Source of the DNA: Hanleya hanleyi
Lineage: Eukaryota; Mollusca; Polyplacophora; Lepidopleurida; Hanleyidae
Direction of reading: 5' to 3'
Assembly (NCBI GenBank): GCA_036873755.1
Contig: JAVTVY010018831.1
Span: 1 to 64,000, forward strand
DNA length: 64,000 nt
Part shown: piece by piece, positions 33,901 to 39,300 of the stretch
Position numbering within the stretch: the stretch's first letter is position 1
Layout: every line of letters starts with the position of its first letter
Notes under the pieces: model-generated
What the model was told of the DNA's origin: nothing
Database searches by the model: none
What the model saw: the letters and a program-made list of their open reading frames with translations, nothing else
Translations under genes and position numbers: made by a program

Positions 33901-35599
33901 AAGTATATTTTAATGAAGTGTTCGGGTGGAAAACTCCATTGCCGTCTTACTAACTGCGTAGTATAACATGGTCGAACACCATATTTAACCGAACTATTTT
34001 TGTCATATATAGATGAATCATCGACCTACATACGACGTCATGGTAACCTACTAACACAGGACGCCTGCGCCAGAACCCCTATTATATATAGATGATTTAT
34101 CTAACTACATGTGACGTCATCTGACCTAATGACATAGAACGCCTGCGTCAGAACCCCTATTTCGTATCTACTCTCACGTTGAATTTCTGTTGAGCGGGAT
34201 CATTTGATGAAGTGAATGTTCCACGGAAGTGTTTTGCGGAGTACATATTGAACAGGTTTACGTATTTAAATGTCATGTTGTATTTTCAGGAATTATGGTA
34301 TCCGCTTTTGAAATTACATATTGTGTGCTTCTTATCCCAGCAGAGAAGTTTAGCCGTATTATTGGAAGGTAATACCTGCGTCTGCTCTATAAAAACATTT
34401 GACTGAAATATTCAATGGTAAATCATTTTTTCACTCTTCTGCCTTGAGTGAATTTTACTCACTCAACTTGACTGATTTGTTAACAGAAGCTGGATTGATT
34501 TTTTCAACAAAAATATCAATTATACTTGAGTGAAACTTTAGATAATAGCTTTCCCGCAGTACTTTCCAGTTCCACCCTGTTTTTACTTCCACTTGTTTCG
34601 AGACAACACTTGCTTCGAGACAATTTACAAGGTTTAGTCAGGTGCGATTCTCCACGATTGCTTCGGCGATTCAGAAATCTTTCCTAAAACTATGGAATAA
34701 TCAGTTAAACATCTTTCATATCTTTTCCAGATGGTCCTGTATTTCTTTGGGAATATTCATAATGGGAACATCAGCTGTTATCGTGAGTGTTAATAACGAT
34801 AATTTTGTGATTCGTCCTAGTCCCCAACGAATTTCTACGTCAAACCTGGCAAAGATTTATTGACGACATCATGACAAACTTCGAACGCTTCTCTCTTACA
34901 AGAACCTAGCTCGTAGTTATGTAGATTTTTGCTATATAATACCTGGCAGGGTTTTCGCACTGGTGGTATACGAAGAAAGGTTTTTCCATTATGGACGCGA
35001 AATTCTGTTTGCTGCCCACCGAATGTCGAATCTGACGCGTTAACATGCTTTTCCGAATTGGGACTGAAGAGCCTCTCGTTCGCTTACATTTGACATAGTT
35101 CATCGAAACAATATTGCAAAGGAAAGAAGACTAAGTTCATGAATTGATTGTGTACATTTCATGAAAGTATCCTAGATCCAGGATTTACCAATGAATTTAC
35201 ACGTCTAATTCTATTTGCAGATTCCCTTGTGTCACAATTTCTATGTATTGTTGATTCCATGCAGTCTTAGCGGTCTGGCATCTGGTGAGTTGTTAGGAGA
35301 TATCTACATGTAGAGGGTTTCTCCTCCTCTCGGAATTTTCGTTAGATGATCCAATTTAGATGCTGTTTCCTTTTACCAAAGTGAGATATAAACACCGCTT
35401 TGGGACCGAACCTGATATTGGGCATAGATGTTGTATGTACCAAATCACACTCTAAATTCCGATAGTGTTGTTATTGTAGCGTTAATGGAGAGCGCCGTGA
35501 TGCCACTCCTTGGCGAAGTAGCGGACAAGAGGCACGACTCCGAGTTTGACATAATGTATGGGGTGGAAGTAGCTGCAGACTGTCTAGGTTTTCTGTTTG
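1429..35599 (+). CDS. SLC18A-like: SLC18-like vesicular amine/acetylcholine transporter (partial, 9 exons)
   Basis: Nine exons with GT/AG borders join in one open frame: 1429-1512, 1748-1840, 2506-2595, 10382-10495, 11468-11563, 34290-34368, 34731-34782, 35221-35284, 35480-35599. Junction phases, in order, are 1,1,1,1,1,2,0,1. What I see: the motifs DERGRALAIALFGAGVG, VGPIMGGTMYQHIGMWSPF, LPAWMMETLGS and ESAVMPLLGEVADKRH, which match the order and spacing of transmembrane helices 4 to 11 of the VMAT/VAChT family. Known for the family: proton antiporters of the major facilitator superfamily that load amines or acetylcholine into secretory vesicles. The start codon, helices 1-3 and the C-terminal helices are not in the window or were not found. 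The ion-pair Asp of VMAT helix 10 appears replaced by Glu (MESAV), while an Asp remains in VAADCL. The substrate cannot be deduced, and the related SLC18B1 branch fits less well. No stop interrupts any exon, so the gene looks functional. The introns are packed with mobile DNA. Confidence 0.85.
1630..1644. repeat. Poly-G run (15 G)
   Basis: Uninterrupted G tract in the intron between exons 1 and 2, able to form a G-rich structure. No other significance is seen. Confidence 0.9.
1748..1840 (+). CDS. SLC18-like gene, visible exon 2
   Basis: The acceptor ctgtatag ends at 1747. The donor gtacat at 1841 is weaker than the others. Phase 1 to phase 1, 31 codons. It encodes ILADRISDHDERGRALAIAL, the cytoplasmic loop DDxERG signature between helices 4 and 5 of vesicular transporters. 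Confidence 0.85.
1886..2268. mobile_element. Foldback MITE with TA target site
   Basis: The ends GCAACTACTAAT and ATTAGTAGTTGC are inverted repeats of roughly 50 bp, each flanked by TA (1884-1885 and 2269-2270). Related GTCGTAATTGCG/TGTCATTAG motifs recur inverted inside. A TA duplication and no coding region fit a Tc1/mariner-type non-autonomous element, inserted in the intron between exons 2 and 3. A short chance open frame (2084-2329) runs across its edge and is not a gene. Confidence 0.65.
2506..2595 (+). CDS. SLC18-like gene, visible exon 3
   Basis: The acceptor ctacag ends at 2505 and the consensus donor gtaagt begins at 2596. Phase 1 to phase 1, 30 codons. It encodes GPIMGGTMYQHIGMWSPFLA and then the next helix. 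The GPxxGG motif marks helix 5 of this transporter family. A 4.3-kb element begins at 2606, only ten bases into the intron. Confidence 0.88.
3633..3771. repeat. Tight hairpin palindrome
   Basis: Arms of about 65 bp meet around a 3-base loop (3701-3703). The inner 45 bases differ at only a few positions, with ACCAGTCCGATTT on the left and AAATCGGACTGGT on the right. It lies inside the 4.3-kb element and may be a separate small foldback or part of its fold. Confidence 0.75.
5427..6400. repeat. Inner palindrome of the 4.3-kb element
   Basis: 5427-5790 and about 6010-6390 are inverted copies of each other, separated by roughly 220 bp. Because the arms are nearly the same, the same 81-codon open frame appears on opposite strands at 5537-5782 and 6036-6281. 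It has no recognisable domain, and the palindrome itself explains the apparent conservation. Confidence 0.8.
6898..8370. other. Intron DNA with a weak foldback
   Basis: No gene is seen. 6951-7090 holds a G/C-rich block followed by A-rich sequence, which looks like the end of an old retroposed element but could not be classified. 7427-7703 is an imperfect foldback with AGGGAGCTTCTTGAAAT near the left end, ATTTCAAGAAGCTTCC near the right, and a centre of GAGTTCCAATTGGAA. The rest of this part of intron 3 shows nothing I can name. Confidence 0.45.
8371..9458. mobile_element. piggyBac-like MITE, copy A
   Basis: Flanked by TTAA at both ends (8371-8374 and 9455-9458, included here), with ends CCCTATCTGGTCTGG and CCAGGCCAGGTAGGG in inverted orientation. 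TTAA duplication and termini beginning CCCT are hallmarks of piggyBac elements. The left half carries CCAAGATGGCCGC and, at 8551-8570, two overlapping TGACGTCA sites. An extra palindrome sits at 8668-8836. No transposase is present. Two relatives occur at 14815-15210 and 23568-24114. Confidence 0.8.
8668..8836. repeat. Palindrome inside piggyBac-like MITE A
   Basis: The left arm, with ATTTTTCGATGTTTAGTTTT, and the right arm, with AAAACTAAACATCGAAAAAT, are inverted over about 60 bp around a 40-bp centre. Copies B and C do not contain it, so it is probably a separate insertion or an expanded core. Confidence 0.75.
9459..10381. other. Intron DNA, nothing recognised
   Basis: AT-rich, no repeat family or coding signal seen. 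The last bases (ttcatactgtgcag) form the acceptor of exon 4. Confidence 0.5.
10382..10495 (+). CDS. SLC18-like gene, visible exon 4
   Basis: The acceptor tgtgcag ends at 10381 and the donor gtgagc begins at 10496. Phase 1 to phase 1, 38 codons. It encodes the central loop, LSTIFQDPYLMIPIG at its end. VMATs have an LLKDPYILIAAG segment at the same place, entering helix 7. Confidence 0.85.
10496..11467. other. Intron 4, nothing recognised
   Basis: About 970 bp with no recognised repeat or gene. It ends in the polypyrimidine tract and AG (ccttcaacag) of exon 5. Confidence 0.5.
11468..11563 (+). CDS. SLC18-like gene, visible exon 5
   Basis: The donor gtaatt begins at 11564. Phase 1 to phase 1, 32 codons. 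It encodes helix 7 and FLSELPAWMMETLGSDPTNQ; LPxWMMET is the most specific signature of vesicular amine and acetylcholine transporters. The next exon lies 22.7 kb downstream. Confidence 0.9.
11909..12137. repeat. Terminal hairpin of the left arm
   Basis: The first 60 bases (AAAAGACGATCTTCGTA, then GAGTTATCTCC) recur inverted at 12070-12137. The right arm has the equivalent structure at about 31740-31985. Each end of the giant element therefore carries its own foldback. Between the halves lie CACGTGAC and CCGGAAGTG motifs. Confidence 0.7.
12160..12435. repeat. About 20-bp repeats with ETS and nuclear-receptor-like motifs (left arm)
   Basis: Degenerate repeats of the form ACTTCCGGGTCAAAGGTCA surround CRE-like TGACGTCA sites. 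The mirror-image block is at 31440-31740 and near 31830-31860 in the right arm, where CCGGAAGTGACCTTTGACCC is clear. Binding is inferred from motifs only. Confidence 0.55.
13246..13320. repeat. CGTTAAGGCG minisatellite, left arm block
   Basis: Degenerate copies of CTTAACGCC about every 11-17 bases. Matching blocks lie at 30565-30672 (right arm) and 15290-15600 (centre of the inner palindrome). Confidence 0.75.
13577..13735. repeat. TGG/GT microsatellite
   Basis: Mixed TGGTGG and GT runs. The mirror copy (CCA/CA) is at 24176-24330 in the right arm, immediately next to the Gmr1-like insertion. Open frames over it are histidine- or proline-rich artefacts. Confidence 0.9.
14114..14735 (-). pseudogene. 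C2H2 zinc-finger protein relic, left copy
   Basis: The ATG at 14735 begins MAYICSECERTFIRRYD, then after a small frame change TRHQKN. Together these form a CxxC...HxxxxH finger in which the second His is Pro in this copy. Downstream frames give FWDRIVTAAINTHAAEI and LEMKDGPTHMSIMKTNRHL, separated by frameshifts and stops. The shape (N-terminal finger, acidic Ser/Thr-rich stretch, then a helical region with a DPTH-like motif) reminds me of an uncharacterised multi-copy family often seen near virus-like transposon genes in invertebrates. That link is inference. It is transcribed away from its mirror copy at 15762. Confidence 0.5.
14815..15210. mobile_element. piggyBac-like MITE, copy B
   Basis: TTAA flanks at 14815-14818 and 15207-15210, with ends CCCTACCTTCCTGG and CCAGATAGGG. 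It includes the shared family blocks GAGCAGAGAATCATGGGTAA and CAAGATGGCGGTC and a C-run near the right end. The mirror site in the inner palindrome is an intact, single TTAA, so insertion followed palindrome formation. Confidence 0.8.
15290..15600. repeat. CGTTAAGGCG minisatellite at the palindrome centre
   Basis: CCTTAACGCC on the left and GGCGTTAAGG on the right of about 15458, in a head-to-head arrangement with a roughly 15-20-bp period. It is the same family as at 13246 and 30565. Confidence 0.75.
15762..16330 (+). pseudogene. C2H2 zinc-finger protein relic, right copy
   Basis: The ATG at 15762 begins MAYTCSECERTFTRHYNMT, followed by an in-frame TGA where the left copy has Arg, then HQKNIHG. 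The finger pattern C-x2-C-x12-H-x4-H is otherwise complete. The frame open at 15782-16036 carries an acidic stretch (AESLSTDMESLTSDSHATSQ), and FWDR is replaced by a shifted frame near 16010. It is the mirror partner of the copy at 14114-14735. It is non-functional as read. Confidence 0.5.
16897..17030. mobile_element. Small foldback MITE at a TA site
   Basis: The ends ATAATTTAGTTT and AAACTAAATTAT fold back over about 55 bp. The opposite arm of the giant palindrome, near 22027-22045, reads straight through as GAATACGCA (rc TGCGTATTC), which is the site without the insert. Confidence 0.65.
17640..19760. repeat. Tandem array, about 120-150-bp unit, with CTCF-like cores
   Basis: Units contain GGTGGCGCCACCTGTA, AAGTGGGCGAAACGCAATCC, CATGGCATGGTA, and AAATTTGAGAAGAATCTGATGA followed by GTTCTCAAGTTATTGCC (motifs degenerate from copy to copy). 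About 13 copies lie here, with more at 20880-21440. Several copies read CCACCAGGTGGCG or one mismatch from it, which fits the CTCF core consensus. Open frames across the array are artefacts. Confidence 0.75.
20150..20820. repeat. Tandem repeat, about 175-bp unit, 3.7 copies
   Basis: AAGCTTTAGGGTAAATCATA recurs starting at 20193, 20362, 20538 and 20716 (169-, 176- and 178-bp steps). Each unit includes GGAAATGTTGTCCTTCATTT and a GCGGGGATTTCCCCGC palindrome in the later copies. An A run of about 25 bases lies at 20284-20308. Confidence 0.85.
20880..21440. repeat. Continuation of the CTCF-like-core tandem family
   Basis: About three or four units with AGTGGCGCCACCTTCAGG at roughly 20951, 21112 and 21276, and GGACATGCACGGACAT at the end. 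A 192-codon frame on the minus strand here (21027-21605) is repeat-derived. Confidence 0.7.
21488..21850. repeat. Palindrome at the inner edge of the right arm
   Basis: The arms at 21488-21603 and 21733-21850 are inverted copies (CTACATCGATCTACATACCC against GGGTATGTAGATCGATGTAG), with a 130-bp spacer. A (TA)n run follows at about 21908-21942. Confidence 0.75.
22170..23567. other. Right-arm DNA without genes
   Basis: Parts match the left arm inverted (about 22600-22880 against 13930-14050; 23470-23567 against 13808-13920). 22910-23460 has no left-arm partner and may be an insertion here or a deletion there. No coding signal. The opposite-strand frame at 22588-22908 is an artefact. Confidence 0.5.
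23568..24114. mobile_element. piggyBac-like MITE, copy C
   Basis: TTAA flanks at 23568-23571 and 24111-24114, with ends CCCTACCTGGCC and GGCCAGATAGGG. It is internally palindromic in part, with CCAAGATGGCGGCC on the left and GGCCATCTTGG on the right, and TGACGTCACTGTGACGTCA at about 23919-23937. The equivalent left-arm site at 13804-13807 is a single TTAA. Confidence 0.85.
24335..25126 (-). repeat. 3' LTR of the Gmr1-like element
   Basis: 792 bp, starting TGTTACG and ending CATGACA on the plus strand. It differs from the other LTR by scattered substitutions and lacks a block of about 27 bp around CAACACCGCTCAGCCG present at 29759-29785 of the 5' LTR. The divergence points to an insertion that is not recent. 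Confidence 0.9.
25276..26659 (-). pseudogene. Reverse transcriptase-RNase H region of the Gmr1-like element
   Basis: The frame open at 26429-26659 gives the pre-RT segment (VKQHPYRLNPIKQ). 26046-26408 gives RT blocks including SPCILVPKPDGSYRMCTDYR, KFDLLKGFWQVPL and VMPFGMKNSPATFQRL. An in-frame TAG at 26046-26048 precedes the catalytic YIDD motif near 26025. RNase H blocks follow, with LAVDASD near 25605 and, in 25276-25566, NYSTIEKESLA and FSDHNTL, ending at a stop after IRHIKG. A frame change also separates pre-RT from RT near 26420. The enzyme would copy element RNA if intact; here it is broken at several points. Confidence 0.9.
26697..27300 (-). pseudogene. Integrase region of the Gmr1-like element, upstream of RT
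   Basis: The zinc-binding region reads LAYETPLSGHLG then CRSCHTCQ, with the first His replaced by Tyr and a TGA where Trp is usual. The core has SDQGSNFMSG (second Asp) and PESQGALERFHQTLK (Glu). The position expected for the first catalytic Asp appears as Asn (INCVG) in a shifted frame. The usual C-terminal domain is missing: only about 60 bases separate the core from the pre-RT segment, indicating a deletion. Position before RT is the key diagnostic feature. Confidence 0.88.
27169..28310 (-). pseudogene. Gag zinc knuckle, protease and linker of the Gmr1-like element
   Basis: The long open frame (27169-28245) starts within a knuckle whose full reading is CSYCKKDGNLMAHC, with the conserved His of CCHC changed to Asn. 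The protease active site is DMGASQSL (residues 94-101), with Thr of the usual DTGA changed to Met, and LLLGNDLAG further on. The C-terminal part runs into the integrase zinc-binding region. The C2-type CYFCKNGVLMRKWRPPD block before it is typical of this clade. It is inactive as a protease by the active-site change. Confidence 0.85.
28488..29380 (-). pseudogene. Gag of the Gmr1-like element
   Basis: It begins MSFDPAQFASEPSQAEFNEL and contains a SAP-like segment (LRKEDLFALCKFLQIK, about residues 24-39), a charged coiled coil rich in ERE/QLE (about 85-135) and a capsid-like segment LVPPFQEKDVDKYILHFEKI. The frame breaks near 28777 and continues as YELVPEAYRQKFRSC, a SCAN-like block, before breaking again near 28500. 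Gag would form the particle shell. Two frameshifts show decay. Confidence 0.85.
29507..30327 (-). repeat. 5' LTR of the Gmr1-like element
   Basis: 821 bp, same ends as the 3' LTR. On the minus strand it is the upstream LTR and should carry the promoter. The primer-binding-site candidate lies just inside it at about 29488-29506. Confidence 0.9.
30565..30672. repeat. CGTTAAGGCG minisatellite, right arm block
   Basis: GCGTTAAGGCGTTAGGATAA and related units, the inverted partner of 13246-13320. Confidence 0.75.
31440..31740. repeat. ETS/nuclear-receptor-like 20-bp repeats (right arm)
   Basis: Repeated CCCGGAAGTGCCCTTCGACC-type units with TGACGTCA sites at about 31544 and 31556; mirror of 12160-12435. 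The clearest unit, GCCGGAAGTGACCTTTGACC, is nearby at about 31829-31848. Confidence 0.55.
31986..32348. other. Intron DNA, nothing firm
   Basis: GTGACATTTCACTCA and CACTCAACTTGGGTG motifs here resemble others near 34.4-34.5 kb in opposite orientation. An SLC18-like exon lies between them, so they are not the ends of a single transposon. Confidence 0.4.
32349..32540 (-). pseudogene. Packaging-ATPase-like (A32-like) relic
   Basis: A 63-codon frame beginning MHKQEARSMAHPRASEHPFT and containing MIVSSPIGCAKTSWVMKFLE and LIVWCY. The pattern HPFTxIVxGPxGxGKTxxV...WCY is typical of virus-like P-loop ATPases found in multi-copy elements of invertebrates. Here the Walker A glycines are altered (SPIGCAKT) and the frame ends 12 residues after WCY, so only an N-terminal stump remains. 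The assignment rests on this short match. It could belong to the same kind of element as the polymerase at 55154-57404. Confidence 0.45.
32541..34289. other. Intron DNA with a short duplication
   Basis: No gene seen. 34002-34163 is an approximate 80-bp tandem duplication (TATATAGATGAATCATC ... CGCCTGCGCCAGAACCCCTA). 34275-34289 is the polypyrimidine tract and acceptor of exon 6. Confidence 0.5.
34290..34368 (+). CDS. SLC18-like gene, visible exon 6
   Basis: The acceptor attttcag ends at 34289 and the donor gtaata begins at 34369. Enters phase 1, leaves phase 2. It encodes the helix-8 region (EITYCVLLIPAEKFSRIIG). In VMATs this stretch reads as a hydrophobic helix followed by a short basic loop, which fits. 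Confidence 0.78.
34369..34730. other. Intron 6, nothing recognised
   Basis: AT-rich, with ACTTGAGTGAAA-type motifs. It ends in tcttttccag, a strong acceptor. Confidence 0.5.
34731..34782 (+). CDS. SLC18-like gene, visible exon 7
   Basis: The acceptor cttttccag ends at 34730 and the donor gtgagt begins at 34783. Enters phase 2, leaves phase 0. It encodes RWSCISLGIFIMGTSAVI, helix 9; vesicular transporters start this helix with RW and a GxxxxG spacing. Confidence 0.8.
35221..35284 (+). CDS. SLC18-like gene, visible exon 8
   Basis: The acceptor ctatttgcag ends at 35220 and the donor gtgagt begins at 35285. Phase 0 to phase 1. It encodes IPLCHNFYVLLIPCSLSGLA, corresponding to the IPxxxNxY loop and helix 10 start of VMATs. 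Confidence 0.82.
35480..35599 (+). CDS. SLC18-like gene, visible exon 9 (last found)
   Basis: The acceptor ttattgtag ends at 35479 and the donor gtaaga begins at 35600. Phase 1 to phase 1. It encodes ESAVMPLLGEVADKRHDSEF and MYGVEVAADCLGFLFG. Known VMATs have DSSMMP and YGSVYAIAD here. The present protein has Glu at the first acidic site and is a few residues shorter in helix 11. The following GPxxGG exon was not found downstream. Confidence 0.85.
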
Positions 35600-36260
35600 G
35601 TAAGATTTATCGGGTCCAATTTCTCAGTATTTTTTGACAATTTTTTGACGAGCTTTTGCTGGTAATGCATGGTGCAGGTTGTTTGCAGATGCAGGTAGTC
35701 TGGAATGATAACCTATACATTGAGACGTGCGAAAACCGGATTTAAATTTATATGCGGAAGGTGGCAATAATAAAACACCCTATATAATTAATTTAATATA
35801 CAAAAGCGCATGAACAATAATCATTTAAATGTCCAATGTGATCACAACAACACATTTCAGGAGGAAAAGACACTTTCGTGAACTTGGTGTTGAAAATTGA
35901 GTCACTGGACAGGTTTTCGTAATTCAAGCATTTAAGGATCGTAAGGAAATGGGTTTCATATCACAAAATGGCCGGACATACTGAAGAGGACAGATGACCG
36001 CCTGAGGAAACATAAAAGTTGACCGATGGCTAAAATTCATGAATTAAATATGTCCTCACAGAATTGTTTTTTCATGAGTTAGAAAAATCGCACTGAACAT
36101 AACATACCTCTCGAAAGAAAAAAATTAAAATATAATAATAATACCGGGAAATTCCAGAAACCCATGCAGTATAGGCCTTTGATCACATTCTCCAGATCAT
36201 TCACCCCAACCTCCCACAGTAGAGGGGTTTAGAGAGTTGAGAAACTTCTTTATATGTAAT
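35600..36260. other. Intron or 3' region, nothing recognised
   Basis: AT-rich sequence without a clear repeat, exon or RNA gene. Confidence 0.45.
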
Positions 36261-36264
36261 ACGC

Positions 36265-36470
36265 CACAAAATAGTGTTTTTGTTACTTAATAAGTAATGC
36301 TCCTTAAATAGTGTTTTTGTTACTTCATATGTATTAATCCCTGTGGTGTTACTTCCTGTGTTAATCCCCGTGTTGTTACTTCATATGTAATGCTCCTTGT
36401 TTTATTACTTATTATCTAATGCTCCCTGTTTTCATCTGTATTAATCTCTGTGTTCGTATGTAAGTTCTAT
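36265..36470. repeat. Degenerate tandem repeat (GTTACTTCATATGTAATGCT family)
   Basis: About six copies of a 30-40-bp unit containing TGTTACTTCATATGTAATGC and CCCTGTGTT. No coding potential. Confidence 0.6.
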
Positions 36471-36479
36471 TTATAGAGC

Positions 36480-36846
36480 ATCACCTCAATTCTATTTTTA
36501 GATCCTAACATCATTGTTAATACACCTGTTCTATTGTCATTTCTTTATTATTTCCTGTCCCTTTGTCTTTAATTCTCGACAGAATTGACCCAACATATAG
36601 GTAGAACAATAGTCTCTCCATAGACAAAGACCGATGAGTCACGCTATTGATTATTATCATAGCTAAATTGGCGAAATTTATATTTGCCCACACACTGACA
36701 TCATTGTTAACTCCCTGCTCCTTTGTTATTTCTTGACAAGTACAGACCTCACATCTAGGCAGAACAATAGTCTTCCCATAAACAAAGAGCCAACAGCTGG
36801 TCCACAATAGGCACCACTTTTTCCAAGGCCGTCCACAGACCTGCAT
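36480..36846. repeat. About 180-bp tandem repeat, block 1
   Basis: Two units containing TAGGCAGAACAATAGTCT, CATAAACAAAGAGCC and ATTTGCCCACACACTGACAT. Further units occur at 37905-37990 and 38640-39150. Confidence 0.75.
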
Positions 36847-37110
36847 CTAGGATAAAACTTCGCGTGCGAAGAATGACCCACGGTGTACGTATATGTTATT
36901 TTCTATGTAGATGAGGTTCCCGTCAAGCTGACCGTTCAACACCCGTTTCAATTTGATCCAGCCGGCAAGATGTAGGGTAACCGTATTCGATATGGACTCC
37001 AGTCCCGACCCACAGACATCCCGGTCTTCTACGATGGTGACTTTATCATCATAGACGTGTAACCCCACCTCAGGGGTAAGGGAAATGACGGCTCGTAGAA
37101 TTCGTGACAT
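36847..37110 (-). CDS. Unrecognised open frame, possibly an old exon
   Basis: 87 codons from an ATG at 37110, containing LTPEVGLHVYDDKVTIVED and GWIKLKRVLNGQLDGNLIYI. The composition looks protein-like and the region is not part of a repeat I can see, but I recognise no domain, no splice signals were confirmed, and chance cannot be excluded. Adjacent on the minus strand is another frame (36517-36846), but that one lies in the tandem repeat. Confidence 0.2.
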   Translation of the reverse strand: MSRILRAVISLTPEVGLHVYDDKVTIVEDRDVCGSGLESISNTVTLHLAGWIKLKRVLNGQLDGNLIYIENNIYVHRGSFFAREVLS

Positions 37111-37139
37111 GTTTGAACAAATAACAAATATTTATGGTC

Positions 37140-37335
37140 AGGTTCCAAGTTGACATGCCAATGACCTTTGTGACGTCACTCCGACAAGAGCTTATCTCTG
37201 ATTGCTGGATATATTTAGACAATAGAAGAGCTATTCTATGATTGGCGGATAATTTTAGACAATACAAGAGCTGTTCTCTGATTGTTGGTTATTTTTACCA
37301 ACGCGAGAGCCGTGCTCCGATTGGTGGATATTAGC
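37140..37335. repeat. About 55-bp tandem repeat, three to four copies
   Basis: Units contain AGAGCTATTCTATGATTGG and TTTTAGACAATA. They are followed by CATTCATT-rich and AATCACTGATTCA-rich simple sequence to about 37545. Confidence 0.65.
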
Positions 37336-37734
37336 TGACAATCACTCACTGATTCAATCTTTCATTCATGCAAGCATTCATTCATTGACCCATTCATTCA
37401 ATCTTCCACAAAATCATTGTTTCATTGTCACTGACTGATTCATTTACACAATCACTGATTCAACTAAAAAATCACTGAATCATAAAATCACAAAATCACG
37501 GTTTTTAAGACTCATTTACACAATCACTGATACAATCATAAAATGGGTTTCCCCTTTTCGGTTTTTTCTGCTACTCATTTTGTATGGACCTTAAATACGC
37601 TTTCTGTACTACTGATCTTATTACTATAGTCCACGCCACGGGGTTCAATAGTTGCTCATTAGGAGCGAGTATAGTCCAATCATGCGTACCTGATATTGCT
37701 TTCTTTCTATACTACTCCTCCCTTTTTTCCTCTC

Positions 37735-37870
37735 GTTAAATTCAGATCAAAATTAAAATTCAGATTAAAATTAAAATTGTTAAAATTCAGATTAAATTAA
37801 AATTGTTAAAATTATTTTTACTATTGTTAAATTCAGATTGAAATTAAAATTGTTAAAATTATTTTTACTA
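37735..37870. repeat. AT-rich tandem repeat
   Basis: Repeated AATTCAGATTAAAATTAAAA and GTTAAAATTATTTTTACTAT units. Confidence 0.75.
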
Positions 37871-37990
37871 TAAAGTCTGTATAATGGGACCGGGTTACTA
37901 TATATAGAGCGACACCTCAGTTCTATTTTGAGATCTTGACAACACCTGTTCCATTGTTATTTTTTACTATTTCCTGTTCCTTTGTCTTTA

Positions 37991-38638
37991 AAGTGATCGT
38001 AAACCCTCAAGTAAAGTTTTCATCAAATGAAAGACCATTGCGAACAGAGTCGGATTTTTTTTTTTTTTTTTTTACGATTTTATTACACCGAGTAAACTGC
38101 AATTAAAACATGGTATTCTATGGTGGTCTGTTGTAATCATATTTAGGTTCAGTGACGTCACACTGCCTTAATACATATATTTCAAACTTTGTATGCAGTT
38201 TCCAGTGCTTGATTCAAGCTTAAGGTGCGTATACTTTGAGTTTCAACACAGACTCACTGTTCCAATGTGCATGTTTCAAAATCTGGGAAATTAAATGCAA
38301 GATTCAAATTGACTTGACACTCATGAGTCACCATCTCCCAGATCTTGGTGAAACATGTACATTGGAACAGTGAGTCTGTGTTGAAACTCAACGTATACAC
38401 ACCTTCAGCTTGAATCAAGCACTGGAAACTGCATACAAAGTTTGAAATATATGTATTAAGGCAGTGTGACGTCACTGGACCTAAATATGATTGCAACAGA
38501 CCACCACAGAATACCATGCTTTAATTGCAGTTTACTCGGAGTAATAAAATCGTAAAACATTTAAATAAATATTTTCCGACACTGTTCGCAATGGTCTTCC
38601 ATTTGATGGAAACTTTACTTGAGGGTTTAGGATCACTT
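37991..38638. mobile_element. Foldback MITE inserted in the 180-bp repeat
   Basis: Long inverted arms begin AAGTGATCGTAAACCCTCAAG and include TTTGAAATATATGTATTAAG, CAGTGTGACGTCA and ACAGTGAGTCTGTGTTGAAA, meeting near 38300. The flanks can be read as a TA or a TTAA duplication (37988-37991 and 38638-38641). The uninterrupted site TTTGTCTTTAATTC is visible in sister repeat units at 36565 and 38778. A 22-base T run sits in the left arm. Confidence 0.85.
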
Positions 38639-38639
38639 T

Positions 38640-39150
38640 AATTTTGAGCAGACTTGTTTCTGCGTCTAGGCAGAACAATAGTCTCCTCATAAACAAAGAG
38701 CCATATACGCTCACACACACTGACATTATTGGGAAAACCCCTGTTCTATTGTTATTGCTAGCTAATTCCCCGTTTCTTTGTCTTTAATTCCCGACAGACT
38801 TGTCCCCCGCGTCTAGGCAGAACAATAGTCTCCTCATAAACAAAGAGCGATGTGTCACGCTATTCATTTTCATCATAGCTAAATTTGAGAAATTTGTATT
38901 TGCCCACACACTGACATCATTGCTAATTTCCTGCTCCTTTGTTATTTCTTGACAGACTTGACCCCCGCATCTAGGTAGAACAGTAGTCTCTTCATAAACA
39001 AAGAGTAGTGAGTCATGCTCTACAATATTGTTAATTTTCCTGCTCCTTTGTTATTTCTCGACAGACTTGCCCCCCGCATCTATACAGTACAGAACAATAG
39101 TCTCCTCATAAACAAAGAACCATGAGTCACGCTATTCATTGCCATCACCA
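38640..39150. repeat. About 180-bp tandem repeat, block 2
   Basis: Four partial units with GGCAGAACAATAGTCTCCTC and ATAAACAAAGAG; the same family as 36480-36846. Confidence 0.75.
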
Positions 39151-39199
39151 GTTTATTTTGACTTAACCGTCAGTCAATTTGTATAACGCTTGTCTGAAA

Positions 39200-39300
39200 C
39201 CGTCAAAGGAGCTTGTTTTTATACGATACAAATGTCTTTAAAATCTAATTTTGTGTACGCTGTCCTTAATGGATGTAAAGGTAAATAAACTGAATTGAAT
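39200..39300 (+). mobile_element. LINE-like 3' end
   Basis: The terminal block GTAAATAAACTGAATTGAAT has the short-repeat tail seen at the 3' ends of CR1/L2-type non-LTR elements. The preceding 80 bases would be its 3' UTR. No reverse transcriptase part is present. Confidence 0.4.

Noticed and set aside
32065..34565. Possible CACTG-type transposon bounded by GTGACATTTCACTCA-like ends
   Set aside because: SLC18-like exon 6 lies between the two ends, and the ends match poorly with no shared target duplication.
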